Shown one piece after another: positions 45,771 to 55,947 of a stretch of DNA of 64,000 bases (the first letter of the stretch is position 1; every line of letters starts with the position of its first letter). This DNA is from Pelagibacteraceae bacterium AG-390-L03 (GTDB lineage Bacteria; Pseudomonadota; Alphaproteobacteria; Pelagibacterales; Pelagibacteraceae). Where the stretch lies: contig QCHA01000005.1 of assembly GCA_003279685.1 (NCBI GenBank), positions 1-64,000 on the forward strand, in the 5' to 3' direction. Below the pieces are notes generated by a model. It ran no database searches. It worked only from the letters and a program-made list of their open reading frames with translations, and was not told where the DNA came from. The translations under genes were made by a program, and so were the position numbers.

Positions 45771-46538
45771 TTATAAACTTTTAAGATTATATTTAGCTAA
45801 TAACTTTTCAAAAAAACCAGAGTTTTTTTTCTTTTCAATCCAATCACTGACATATTTGTTCCAGACTGTGTCTGTTTTTGGAACCATCATTGCTAGAAAT
45901 GCAGGATTTTTTTCACCATCTTGAACAATTGCTAATTGAGGATATTTAATTACTAGTTTATTAGCTTCAGTAGAACTTGTGATGTTACCATCAGCTCTAC
46001 CTGCTAAAACTTCTTGAAAGTCTCTTGCTGGAGCTTCAACTGATTTTAAAGTTGAATTTGGAAAAAATTCTTTAGCTTTTTGCTCTTGAGAAGTTCCAAG
46101 TGTAGTTGCTATTTTAACACCATTTTTATTTAAAGAATCCCAAGTTGAAAATTTTTTTAGATTTTTTTTAAGAACTAGCGGTACTGTACCGTACTTATAG
46201 TAAGTAGATGTAAAACCAGCTACCTCAGCTCTTTTTGCAGTTTTAGTAACACTAGTTGAAATATTATATCTTCCTGAAGTTATTCCAGAAACTATTGTTT
46301 TCCATTCAGTAGGAACAAATACAACTTTTACACCCATGTCTTTAGCTAATTCATTCATTACATCGATATCAAAACCCTTGTATTTATTAGTAGCAGGGTC
46401 TTTCATTGTCATTGGATCCCAGTCTCCTGTAGTACCAACTTTTAATTCACCAGATGATAATATTTTGTCTAGCATAGAATCGGCGTTAACTGATAAGGGT
46501 AATAGCACCAAAAGTGCAAGTAAGATAAGTTTTTTCAT
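45771..46538 (-). CDS. Family 3 periplasmic substrate-binding protein (amino acid type / PheC-like)
   Basis: Signal peptide ending [31 protein letters not shown]...[16 protein letters not shown]. Confidence 0.9.
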   Translation of the reverse strand: MKKLILLALLVLLPLSVNADSMLDKILSSGELKVGTTGDWDPMTMKDPATNKYKGFDIDVMNELAKDMGVKVVFVPTEWKTIVSGITSGRYNISTSVTKTAKRAEVAGFTSTYYKYGTVPLVLKKNLKKFSTWDSLNKNGVKIATTLGTSQEQKAKEFFPNSTLKSVEAPARDFQEVLAGRADGNITSSTEANKLVIKYPQLAIVQDGEKNPAFLAMMVPKTDTVWNKYVSDWIEKKKNSGFFEKLLAKYNLKSL

Positions 46539-46572
46539 ACTGATTTATAGCTAAAAAAATTTAATAATAACT

Positions 46573-47136
46573 CTATAACCTTGACGCACTATCATTTATC
46601 CAAGAGCATAAGTGCTGTGAAAATGAACGTCTAACAAATAAACTAATTAAGTTTTTGTCTTTATGATGAATTATAACATCTATGTTATTAAGTAACGTCT
46701 GGGTTGCAGACCCTTTTTTTTCTCTAAATTCATTAAAATTAAAAGGACTGCCAGAAGCAAATAATTCAAAAATGTTTTCACCTTTTAACTCTAATAAAAC
46801 AAATTGATCAGTAACATCAGTAACTGCTCCTAAATTAGTTTTGGAAATATTGTTGTATAAGGATTCTTCTAACTCATACCTGTTACTATCTTTTTGAACT
46901 GTTTCATTAGAAACAATCATCCATTCATCTGGACTTAACCAGATAGAGGTAAGTTTATCGCTCACAGACGATGTGTTAGCTTCAGTTGGAAGTAGCATGT
47001 TTAAATTTTTTCCAACAGTAGTAAAAAATTCTCTTCTTTTACCTCTTAAATTAAGTTTCATTACTGGTGAAATTTCTCTAATAGATAAACCGTTATGATT
47101 TAACTCATCTTTTAATACGTTATTATAATTAAGCAT
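46573..47136 (-). CDS. soxG: Sarcosine oxidase gamma subunit
   Basis: About 187 aa, downstream of and overlapping soxA; LSPDEWMIVS and TDVTDQFVLLELKGENIFELFASG. Confidence 0.9.
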   Translation of the reverse strand: MLNYNNVLKDELNHNGLSIREISPVMKLNLRGKRREFFTTVGKNLNMLLPTEANTSSVSDKLTSIWLSPDEWMIVSNETVQKDSNRYELEESLYNNISKTNLGAVTDVTDQFVLLELKGENIFELFASGSPFNFNEFREKKGSATQTLLNNIDVIIHHKDKNLISLFVRRSFSQHLCSWINDSASRL

Positions 47137-50134
47137 TTAACCTTTTATTTTTTTCATCAAAAAAAACTGGATTTGCAACGGAGACATTAATCGTTTTGTC
47201 TTCCATTGGAATAAATAATTTTTTGCCCATCATGTTCTTTCCACCTTTTACAACTGCAAGAGCAATAGATTTTTTAAGATTTGGACTATAATAACTAGAA
47301 GTAACATGCCCAAGCATTTCTACTGGACTTTGATTTAATTCTGAAACAATTTGAGCTCCTTCTTCTAAAACTACTTTTGGATCATCAGTTACCAAACCTA
47401 CTAATTGTTTACGGTCTTCTCTCATCGTATCAGACCTATAGAGAGATCTTTTCCCAATAAAATCGTATTTTTTTTTACTGATTATCCAATCCATTTGAAG
47501 ATCAATAGGTGTCATTGTTCCATCAGTATCTTGACCAACTATGATAAAACCTTTTTCAGCTCTTAGTAAGTGCATTGCCTCAGTTCCATATGGAGTAATA
47601 TTAAATTCTTTGCCAGCTTCAATGCATTTTTCCCAAAGAGATTTACCATAACTTGCCTGAATATTAATTTCATAACTATGTTCTCCTGTAAAACTAATTC
47701 TCATAACTCTACATTTAACATTATTTAATTTTACTTCTTTAAAAGACATATGAGGAAAACTTTCATCTGATAAATCTAGATCTGGAATTATTTTATTTAA
47801 TATCTTTTTACTATTTGGACCACAGACACTAGCTGTTGCATAATGATCAGTTACTGAGGTAAGATATACATTTAGTTCTGGCCATTCTGTTTGAAGATAA
47901 TCCTCAAGTTTGCCTAAAACATTAGCTGCACCACCAGTTGTTGTTGTCATTAAATAATGATTTTCACCCAGTCTTGTTGTTACACCATCATCATAAACCA
48001 TTCCGTCTTCATTAAGCATTAAACCATATCTGCATTTTCCAATAGCGAGTTTTGACCAAGCGTTAGTATAAACTCTATTTAAGAATTCTGATGCATCACT
48101 ACCTTGAATATCAATTTTTCCAAGTGTTGAAGCGTCTAATATTCCAGCACTTTCTCTTGCAGCTTTACTTTCTCTTTGCACAGCTTGATGCATACTTTCA
48201 CCATCAGCAGGATAGTACCAACCTCTTTTCCATTGACCAACATTTTCAAATTCTACTTTATTTTGAATATGCCAATCATTCATTGGTGTTCTTCTAAATA
48301 TATCAAAATATTCACCAACGTTACGTCCAACAATTGTTCCAAAAGTTAAAGGTGTATAAGGAGGTCTAAATGTTGTTGTTCCAAGATCTCCCATTTTAAC
48401 ACCAGCTGTATCTGCAATTATTCCAAGTGCATGCATATTACCTAATTTACCTTGATCAGTTCCCATTCCTGTTGTTGTGTATCTTTTAACATGCTCAATT
48501 GATCTAAAGCCTTCTCTTAATGCTAACTTAATATCTTTAGCAGTTGCATCATTTTGATAGTCTACAAAAGGTTTTGTTTTTCCAATTGGTTTATCTGAAG
48601 GTAATAACCAGATATTTCTTTTTGATTTTTCATCATCAATATCAACACTGATGTTATCAAAATCAGTTTGTTCTATTTTTAGAAAATCTTTTAAATTTTT
48701 AGATAGATTTTTAATAATTTGATTAATTTTAAAATCACCATTGCATGATCCAATACTTATTTGTTCAGATGGGTATTTACTTGGCAAAAATACTTTATTT
48801 TCTTCATCAAAAGATAGTTTTCCACCAGATTGTGTAAATAGATGAACAGCAGGGGTCCATCCGCCTGACATGCCCAAACAATCACATGAAATTTCAATTC
48901 TATTTCCAGTGACCGACATACCATCATTGGATAATTTCATTACTGATATGTTTTTTAATCTTTTATATCCACTGGTGTCGACAACCGTGTGTGACCAGTA
49001 AACTTTTATTCCTGTATCTTCTACAGCTTTAACAATTTTTGAATCTGAATTATCTCTAATATCAATTATGGCCTCAACTTTAATTCCTCTATTGTGAAGA
49101 CATAATGCACTCTCATAAGCGCTATCATTGTTTGTAAAAAAAACTGTTTTTTGACCACAAATTACACCATAAAAATCAGCATATTTTTTAACTGCAGAGG
49201 AAAGCATAATTCCTGGTCTGTCATTATTGTTAAAAATAAGAGGCCTCTCTAAAGCTCCAGTAGCTAAAATAACTTTTTTAGCTCTTATCTTTAAAAGTCT
49301 TTGTCTAATTTTACCTTGCTTGTCTTTTTTTTCTAAATGATCAGTTAAATTTTCTCTTGCTAATAAGTAGTTATATGCATGGTAAGCTGCAACACTTGTT
49401 CTAGTTTTAACTTCAAGGTTCTCAATATCTTTAAGTCCTTGAATTTCTTTTTTTAACCAATCAGATGAACTTTGGTTTTCAATTTTGTTGAATTCTCTAT
49501 TTTCATAAATAGTTGCGCCACCTAGCTCATTTTTTTCATCAACCAATAAAGTTTTTAAATTATTTTTTGCAGCATTTTTTGCTGCAAGTATTCCTGCTAT
49601 GCCAGCTCCAACCACTAACACATCGCAGTGAATATATTTATGATCATAAACATCTGGATCCTTTTTTCTTGGAGATTTACCAAGTCCCGCCGAATGTCTT
49701 ATGAAATATTCATATTTTTCCCAAAAACTAGCTGGCCACATAAAAGTTTTATAGTAAAAGCCTGCAGGTAAAAAAGGAGAGATAACGTTATTTACTCCCC
49801 CAATATCAAAATTAACATTTGGCCAACAGTTTTGACTTGAGGCTTCTAAACCTTCATAAATTTCAACTTCCGTGGCTCTTACGTTGGGTTCAGTTCTATC
49901 AGTGTTATCATTTACTTGAACTAATGCATTAGGCTCTTCTGATCCAGCCGTCATGACTCCCCTTGGTCTATGGTATTTAAAACTTCTTCCAACTAAATGC
50001 ACATCATTAGCTAGCAAAGCAGAGGCTAAAGTATCACCTTTAAATCCATAATAAGATTTACCATTAAATTTAAATGAAACTCTGTTAGTTTCATCAATGT
50101 ATTCGCTAGTTTTAACTCTTAATTTTTTTTGCAT
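47129..50134 (-). CDS. soxA: Sarcosine oxidase alpha subunit
   Basis: 1001 aa; Fer2_4-like N-terminus, DVLVVGAGIAGILAAKNAAKN, C-terminal GCV_T-like domain. Confidence 0.96.
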   Translation of the reverse strand: MQKKLRVKTSEYIDETNRVSFKFNGKSYYGFKGDTLASALLANDVHLVGRSFKYHRPRGVMTAGSEEPNALVQVNDNTDRTEPNVRATEVEIYEGLEASSQNCWPNVNFDIGGVNNVISPFLPAGFYYKTFMWPASFWEKYEYFIRHSAGLGKSPRKKDPDVYDHKYIHCDVLVVGAGIAGILAAKNAAKNNLKTLLVDEKNELGGATIYENREFNKIENQSSSDWLKKEIQGLKDIENLEVKTRTSVAAYHAYNYLLARENLTDHLEKKDKQGKIRQRLLKIRAKKVILATGALERPLIFNNNDRPGIMLSSAVKKYADFYGVICGQKTVFFTNNDSAYESALCLHNRGIKVEAIIDIRDNSDSKIVKAVEDTGIKVYWSHTVVDTSGYKRLKNISVMKLSNDGMSVTGNRIEISCDCLGMSGGWTPAVHLFTQSGGKLSFDEENKVFLPSKYPSEQISIGSCNGDFKINQIIKNLSKNLKDFLKIEQTDFDNISVDIDDEKSKRNIWLLPSDKPIGKTKPFVDYQNDATAKDIKLALREGFRSIEHVKRYTTTGMGTDQGKLGNMHALGIIADTAGVKMGDLGTTTFRPPYTPLTFGTIVGRNVGEYFDIFRRTPMNDWHIQNKVEFENVGQWKRGWYYPADGESMHQAVQRESKAARESAGILDASTLGKIDIQGSDASEFLNRVYTNAWSKLAIGKCRYGLMLNEDGMVYDDGVTTRLGENHYLMTTTTGGAANVLGKLEDYLQTEWPELNVYLTSVTDHYATASVCGPNSKKILNKIIPDLDLSDESFPHMSFKEVKLNNVKCRVMRISFTGEHSYEINIQASYGKSLWEKCIEAGKEFNITPYGTEAMHLLRAEKGFIIVGQDTDGTMTPIDLQMDWIISKKKYDFIGKRSLYRSDTMREDRKQLVGLVTDDPKVVLEEGAQIVSELNQSPVEMLGHVTSSYYSPNLKKSIALAVVKGGKNMMGKKLFIPMEDKTINVSVANPVFFDEKNKRLNA

Positions 50135-50139
50135 ATTTA

Positions 50140-50415
50140 TTATTCTGATGGGGGTTTTTCACCCATTTTATAAATTAATTTTATTTCATCATTTGATGTA
50201 TCTCTGACCATGTTGAACCATTTTCTACACCCATGTGCATGATTCCATCTTTCAAATTGAACACCTTTTATGTTTTTTCTCATAAAAAGATATTCTGCCC
50301 ATTCATCATCACTCAATTCTGTAGGTTGTTTCGGTCTTTCTATATGTGCCTCACCTCCAGCTTTAAACTCGTGTTGGTCTCGTTCTCCACAATAAGGACA
50401 ATTAATTAAAAACAT
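50140..50415 (-). CDS. soxD: Sarcosine oxidase delta subunit
   Basis: 91 aa; [28 protein letters not shown]...WNHAHGCRKWFNMVRDT. Confidence 0.96.
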   Translation of the reverse strand: MFLINCPYCGERDQHEFKAGGEAHIERPKQPTELSDDEWAEYLFMRKNIKGVQFERWNHAHGCRKWFNMVRDTSNDEIKLIYKMGEKPPSE

Positions 50416-51668
50416 TAGTGTGCAACTGCTGCAGCACCATGCTCGTCTACAAGGTCACCACTTACAAATCTATTTAAATTAAATGCAGCATTAAGTTTAT
50501 GCGGCTCATCATTTGCAATTGTGTGTGCAAATAAATCTCCAGAACCAGGAGTAGCTTTAAATCCACCTGTGCCCCAACCACAATTAAAATACAATCCTTG
50601 AACTGTTGTTTTGCTTAAAATAGGACTGGCATCAGGACAAATATCAACTATTCCTCCCCATTGCCTCAACATTCTCATTCGACTAAAAATTGGATAAAGC
50701 TCTAATATAGCATTTAATGTTCCTTCAACAATTTGATGACTACCTTTTTGAGAATAAGAAACATAATCATCTGTTCCAGCGCCAATAACTAATTCTCCTT
50801 TATCAGATTGACTTACGTAAGCGTGTACGGCGTTTGACATAACAACTGTATCTATAATTGGCTTTACAGGTTCTGAAACTAAAGCTTGTAATGGTTTACT
50901 TTCCAAAGGAAGTCTAAGACCAGCCATGTTTGCAATTACACTTGAATGACCAGCAGCAACAACGCCAACTTTTTTTGTTTTAATGAAACCTTTTGTAGTT
51001 TCTAAACCTTCAACAGCATCACCGTTTCTTTTAATTCCTTGTACTTCACAATTTTGAATAATATCAACACCCATTTCATCAGCACCTCTAGCGTAACCCC
51101 AAGCAACAGCATCATGTCTTGCTGTACCAGCTCTTCTTTGTAAAGTTCCACCTAATACTGGATATCTAATATCCTGTGAGGTGTTTATAATTGGGCAAAA
51201 CTTTTTAACTTCCTCAGTGTTAAGGTATACCGCATCAATGCCATTTAATCTGTTGGCATGAGTTCTTCTCTTTAAATCTCTTACATCTTGTAAATTGTGT
51301 GCAAGATTCATTACGCCTCTTTGACTAAACATAACATTATAGTTTAATTCTTGAGATAAACCCTCCCATATTTTTAAAGCGTGATCATATAGGCCTGCAC
51401 TTGCATCCCATAAGTAATTAGATCTTATAATTGTAGTGTTTCTTCCTGTGTTTCCTCCTCCAATCCAGCCTTTTTCAACAACAGCAATATTTTTTAAATT
51501 ATGTTTTTTTGCTAAATAGTAAGCAGTTGCAAGACCATGACCGCCTCCACCTACAATAACCACATCATATTCCTTCTTTGGTTGAGGATCCTTCCATGCT
51601 TTTTGCCAATTCTCATGATGGCTAAACGCATTTTTTATAAGAGAAAATATTGAATATTTGTTTTTCAT
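50415..51668 (-). CDS. soxB: Sarcosine oxidase beta subunit
   Basis: 417 aa FAD-dependent [46 protein letters not shown]. Confidence 0.96.
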   Translation of the reverse strand: MKNKYSIFSLIKNAFSHHENWQKAWKDPQPKKEYDVVIVGGGGHGLATAYYLAKKHNLKNIAVVEKGWIGGGNTGRNTTIIRSNYLWDASAGLYDHALKIWEGLSQELNYNVMFSQRGVMNLAHNLQDVRDLKRRTHANRLNGIDAVYLNTEEVKKFCPIINTSQDIRYPVLGGTLQRRAGTARHDAVAWGYARGADEMGVDIIQNCEVQGIKRNGDAVEGLETTKGFIKTKKVGVVAAGHSSVIANMAGLRLPLESKPLQALVSEPVKPIIDTVVMSNAVHAYVSQSDKGELVIGAGTDDYVSYSQKGSHQIVEGTLNAILELYPIFSRMRMLRQWGGIVDICPDASPILSKTTVQGLYFNCGWGTGGFKATPGSGDLFAHTIANDEPHKLNAAFNLNRFVSGDLVDEHGAAAVAH

Positions 51669-51683
51669 TATTAGCCAATAATT

Positions 51684-51712
51684 ACTTTATAAATATTGAA
51701 TATTCAATACAA
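51684..51712 (-). promoter_or_regulatory. Candidate soxB promoter with overlapping palindromic operator TATTGAATATTCAATA
   Basis: Minus strand TTGTAT-N15-TATAAA (or N17-TAAAGT) with a 16-bp perfect palindrome at 51694-51709 between the -35 and -10. Confidence 0.5.
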
Positions 51713-51734
51713 TCGGATATATCAATGTCGCAGT

Positions 51735-51826
51735 GGAAGAGTGGGTGAGAGGCTGAAACCAGTCGTTTGCTAAATGACCGTGCGAGGAAACTTGTACCGA
51801 GGGTTCGAATCCCTCCTCTTCCGCCA
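51735..51826 (+). tRNA. tRNA-Ser (anticodon GCU), CCA encoded
   Basis: Acceptor GGAAGAG/CTCTTCC with G discriminator and CCA; T-arm GAGGG-TTCGAAT-CCCTC; anticodon arm GTCGT-TTGCTAA-ATGAC; long variable arm. Confidence 0.95.
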
Positions 51827-54055
51827 TTAAAATAATGGGTGATCTTTAAAAAAGTCTTTCATGGGGATTGGTTTTTTTTCAAGTATATATCTATATACAT
51901 TATAATTCTCTAAGACACGTTGAACATAATTTCTAGTTTCTCTAAACTTGATTAATTCTATCCAATCAACATAATTAATTTGTTTTTTTTGTGGATTTTT
52001 ATTAATTTTTTTCCAATATTTAACTCTATTTGGGCCAGCATTATAAGCTGCTGTAGCAAAAGGGTAGGCACCATCATATTGAGTTATCAAACCAGCAATG
52101 TAATGTGATCCTAAATTAATATTATACTCTGGATCAGTTGTTAATCTTGATTTTGAATAAGGCAGTTTAGCTTGTTTTGAAACTAATTTTGCAGTGTAAG
52201 GCATTAGTTGCATCAATCCTTTTGCTCCAGCATGACTATTAGCACTTAAATCAAATTCACTTTCTTGTCGGATAATAGAAAGGATAAAAGCACTTTCTGG
52301 AATTTTTCTACCATTTATAGTTTTGGGTGTACTAATTATTGGATAATTAAATTTGTTATGAAATCTTTTTTGATAAGACGCTATTTTAGAAACCTGTATT
52401 GCAAAATCGTATCTTTCAATATTTGTTGCAAGTTCAGCAGCTAAAACTTCACTACCTTTGATTATATTGTCATTCGCAAGATGTCTTAAAATAAATTTAG
52501 TATATTTATCTTTTTTTAATTCATCCAAAAGGTAAACAATTTTTACTAGTTCTTTATTAAAAAATATATAACGGTATTTATTGTCAACTTCCATATCTTT
52601 TTTAAGTTCAAATTTTCCATTCGGATTTAATTTTAAAAAAGCTAATTGACCATAGTAGGTAGTTAAATATTTTGATGCTTCTTGATACCATTTATTTGAT
52701 TGTTCTCTGTCACCTAACTTTTCATAAGATCTAGCAAGCCAATAAGCACCTCTAGATGTGCTAATAGGATAACTTACGTTATTATAAAAATTTTGAAAAT
52801 GATCTTTTGCAGTTAATGGGTCATTTAAAAAACTTAAAGAAATCCACCCACTCATCCATTCAGCTGAAGCAAAGTTAGACCCTTCAGTCATTCCATGATT
52901 ACTTGATATTTTATAAGCAATCTCATATTTCTTTTTATAAATAAGTGCTCTTGAAATTATTTCACGTTCCTTCCACCATTTATCTGGCATTACTAGATAA
53001 TCTTTATCATTTCGAATTTTTAGTAAAATTTCTGCTGATGAATCTACGCGTCCTTTTTTTCTTCTCCATTTTAAACGATCATAATTTAATCCAGCATCAT
53101 TTTTAAATTTTTGTGGAACATTTTTGATTGCCTGATCTACTCCATAACCTTTGCTTATTAATATTTGTCTTGCCGTATACAAAAGCTCATAATCTTTAGG
53201 TAGATATCTAGTTAATCTTTTAAGGTCCCAATATTTTGCATTCCAAGCTAAATAATCAGCTCTTTTAATATAATCTTCAGCATTAAGGTATTTTTTAAAT
53301 TTTTTTCTAAAAAATTTTAATTCATTTTTCGAGAGTTTTGCAGTAATCCATCCTTCTTTTATTAAACTTATTCCTTTTGTTTTATCACCAATCAAAATAT
53401 AGCTTTCTCCAAGTATCATTTTTCCATATCCACTTAAGGGCTCTTTTTCATTGAACCAATTAATTATTTTTTTGGGAGATATACGAGATGTAGACAATTT
53501 ATGTTCAGCAAGAAATCTCAGTTTATCAATACGAGGATATTGACTATTACGATCTAAAAAATATTTGTAATCATAAAAAGAGGCTTGATTTCCCGGGGTT
53601 GATAAGTGTCGCCATTGAATAAAATTATATATTGATTTATCTTTAGCTTTTTTTGCTATTTTTAATGAAGATGACCACCTACTTTTTTGCATCTCTGAAA
53701 TTGCTTTTCTTGCTATATTAAAATCTTTCTTACTGTAATATTTTGATATTTTGACACTTCTCGACTCAGTTAAACCAACTATTGAAGGTTTTTTTTTAGG
53801 AATCTTAAATGATAATTTATTATTTTTTTTAACATTTTTTACTTCTACAATTTTCTTTTCTACAATTTTGATACTTTCATTTTTTTTTGGCTTCTTTAGT
53901 GGTTTTAAAATATTTTTTGATATTTTGTACTTGATTTCATTATCAGAAAGAGATGGCTTTTTAAGAGGAATTATTAAACCTGTTTCAGCTGTAACATAAT
54001 TAAAATTTACCGAGATTGATATTAACAAGCTAAGAAATAATAATTTTTTAAGCAT
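51827..54055 (-). CDS. slt: Soluble lytic murein transglycosylase
   Basis: 742 aa; C-terminal SLT domain ILSIIRQESEFDLSANSHAGAKGLMQLMPYTAKLV...GSHYIAGLITQYDGAYPFATAAYNAGPNRVKYW. Confidence 0.93.
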   Translation of the reverse strand: MLKKLLFLSLLISISVNFNYVTAETGLIIPLKKPSLSDNEIKYKISKNILKPLKKPKKNESIKIVEKKIVEVKNVKKNNKLSFKIPKKKPSIVGLTESRSVKISKYYSKKDFNIARKAISEMQKSRWSSSLKIAKKAKDKSIYNFIQWRHLSTPGNQASFYDYKYFLDRNSQYPRIDKLRFLAEHKLSTSRISPKKIINWFNEKEPLSGYGKMILGESYILIGDKTKGISLIKEGWITAKLSKNELKFFRKKFKKYLNAEDYIKRADYLAWNAKYWDLKRLTRYLPKDYELLYTARQILISKGYGVDQAIKNVPQKFKNDAGLNYDRLKWRRKKGRVDSSAEILLKIRNDKDYLVMPDKWWKEREIISRALIYKKKYEIAYKISSNHGMTEGSNFASAEWMSGWISLSFLNDPLTAKDHFQNFYNNVSYPISTSRGAYWLARSYEKLGDREQSNKWYQEASKYLTTYYGQLAFLKLNPNGKFELKKDMEVDNKYRYIFFNKELVKIVYLLDELKKDKYTKFILRHLANDNIIKGSEVLAAELATNIERYDFAIQVSKIASYQKRFHNKFNYPIISTPKTINGRKIPESAFILSIIRQESEFDLSANSHAGAKGLMQLMPYTAKLVSKQAKLPYSKSRLTTDPEYNINLGSHYIAGLITQYDGAYPFATAAYNAGPNRVKYWKKINKNPQKKQINYVDWIELIKFRETRNYVQRVLENYNVYRYILEKKPIPMKDFFKDHPLF

Positions 54056-54098
54056 AATGTTTTAGTATATGAATCTATAAACTATGTTATAAGTATTT

Positions 54099-54980
54099 AT
54101 GTTCAAAGGATCAAATGTTGCTTTAATTACACCATTTAAAAATAATGGTCTTGATGAGGAAGCATATATAAAATTAATTCATTTTCATATAGATAATGGT
54201 ACTAGTGGTCTTGTACCTGCTGGTACTACTGGTGAGTCTCCAACACTTAGTCACAAGGAACACCAAAGAGTTATTGATTTATGTATAAAAGAAAGCAGCG
54301 GAAAAATACCTGTCATTGCTGGGACTGGCTCGAACTCAACAGAGGAAGCTATTTCCTTAACCTCCCATGCGGAAAAAGTTGGTGCAAATGGAGCATTAAT
54401 TGTTACACCTTATTATAACAAGCCAACTCAAGAAGGTTTGTACCAACACTATAAAGCAATCAACGATAAATGTGGAATTCCAATTATAATATATAATATA
54501 CCCGGTAGATCAGTAATTGATATGTCTGTTGACACAATGGCGAGACTTTTTGAATTAAAAAATATTGTTGGTGTAAAAGATGCTACGGGTGATCTTGATC
54601 GAGTTGATCAACAGCTATCTAAAATGGGAAAAGAATTTATTCAATTAACTGGTAACGATGATAATGCTTTTGAATTCAATAAAAGAGGTGGCGTTGGAAC
54701 TATTAGTGTAACTGCAAATATTGCTCCTAAATTATGTTCTGATTTTCAAAAGCTTTCAGTTTCTAAAGATGAAAATGATATTAGTGAGGCTGATAAATTA
54801 GACAAGATATTACAACCAGTTCACAGTGCAATGTTTATCGAGAGCAATCCAAGTCCAGTCAAGTATGCTGCTAAGTTGATGAATTTATGTGATGATGCTG
54901 TAAGATTGCCATTAGTTAAAACATCTGAAAACGCTAAGCCCACTATTAAAAAAGCTTTAGAGATAGCAAAATTGATTTAA
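54099..54980 (+). CDS. dapA: 4-hydroxy-tetrahydrodipicolinate synthase
   Basis: [62 protein letters not shown]. Confidence 0.97.
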   Translation: MFKGSNVALITPFKNNGLDEEAYIKLIHFHIDNGTSGLVPAGTTGESPTLSHKEHQRVIDLCIKESSGKIPVIAGTGSNSTEEAISLTSHAEKVGANGALIVTPYYNKPTQEGLYQHYKAINDKCGIPIIIYNIPGRSVIDMSVDTMARLFELKNIVGVKDATGDLDRVDQQLSKMGKEFIQLTGNDDNAFEFNKRGGVGTISVTANIAPKLCSDFQKLSVSKDENDISEADKLDKILQPVHSAMFIESNPSPVKYAAKLMNLCDDAVRLPLVKTSENAKPTIKKALEIAKLI

Positions 54981-55450
54981 TGAATAAAAAAACCAGTCCT
55001 GGTTTAAAGATTATTTGTTTGAACAGAAAGGCTAGCTTTAATTATTTTTTTGAAGATCTTTTAGAAGCAGGAATTGTACTTAAAGGATCTGAAATTAAAT
55101 CAATTAGAGATGGTAAGATTAATATTGCAGATTCATATGCTGTTGAAAAAAATGGTGAATTAATATTAATTAACTCTCACATATCGGCCTATAAGCAGGC
55201 AAGTTACTCCAATCATAATCCAACAGACGAAAGAAAACTTTTACTAAATAAAAAAGAAATTAATAAATTAATTGGGAAAATGCAAAGGGATGGATTTACT
55301 ATTGTACCCACAAAGATGTATTTTAAAAAGGGAAAAGCTAAAGTTGAATTAGCTGTTGCAAAAGGAAAAAAACAATTTGATAAACGAGCCACAAAAAAGA
55401 ATAGAGACTGGAACCGTGAAAAAGCAAGATTTATCAGAAAATCAAGTTAA
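54980..55450 (+). CDS. smpB: SsrA-binding protein
   Basis: [65 protein letters not shown]. Confidence 0.97.
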   Translation: MNKKTSPGLKIICLNRKASFNYFFEDLLEAGIVLKGSEIKSIRDGKINIADSYAVEKNGELILINSHISAYKQASYSNHNPTDERKLLLNKKEINKLIGKMQRDGFTIVPTKMYFKKGKAKVELAVAKGKKQFDKRATKKNRDWNREKARFIRKSS

Positions 55451-55928
55451 AAATATTTTCTTAGGAATTGGCTCTAATTTAGGAAATAGAGTTACAAATA
55501 TTGAAAAAGCAAAATCACTTTTATTGGAAAATGATATAAATTTTATTTCTGTATCAAGTTATTACGAAACTCCTTCATGGCCAGATCCAAAAAAACCAAA
55601 ATTTATTAATATCGTTTTAAAAGTTACCTGTAAGCACAAACCTCAAGAAATGATTAATTTATGCAAACTTATAGAAGTTAAATTAGGTAGAAGGAAATCT
55701 CCTAAAAATTCACCAAGAATATGCGATATAGATATTATTGACTTTGACGGTTTGGTTTTGAAAGATAAACTATGTCTTCCCCATGCAAGAATGCATGAAA
55801 GAAATTTTGTTTTATTCCCTTTATTTGAGATCGAAAAAGAGTGGGCTCACCCAATTAAAAAAGTTGACATAAAAAAGTTAATTTTTTCCTTACCAAATAA
55901 AGATATTAGATCTATTAAACATATTTGA
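55416..55928 (+). CDS. folK: 2-amino-4-hydroxy-6-hydroxymethyldihydropteridine pyrophosphokinase (GTG start proposed; ORF track begins 55356)
   Basis: [69 protein letters not shown]. Confidence 0.92.
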   Translation: MKKQDLSENQVKNIFLGIGSNLGNRVTNIEKAKSLLLENDINFISVSSYYETPSWPDPKKPKFINIVLKVTCKHKPQEMINLCKLIEVKLGRRKSPKNSPRICDIDIIDFDGLVLKDKLCLPHARMHERNFVLFPLFEIEKEWAHPIKKVDIKKLIFSLPNKDIRSIKHI

Positions 55929-55947
55929 ATTAATGTTATAATAAATA

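Noticed and set aside
51669-51734. tRNA-Ser as a genomic-island integration site
   Set aside because: Flanked by sox and slt genes; no integrase and no duplicated tRNA 3' end seen in the window.
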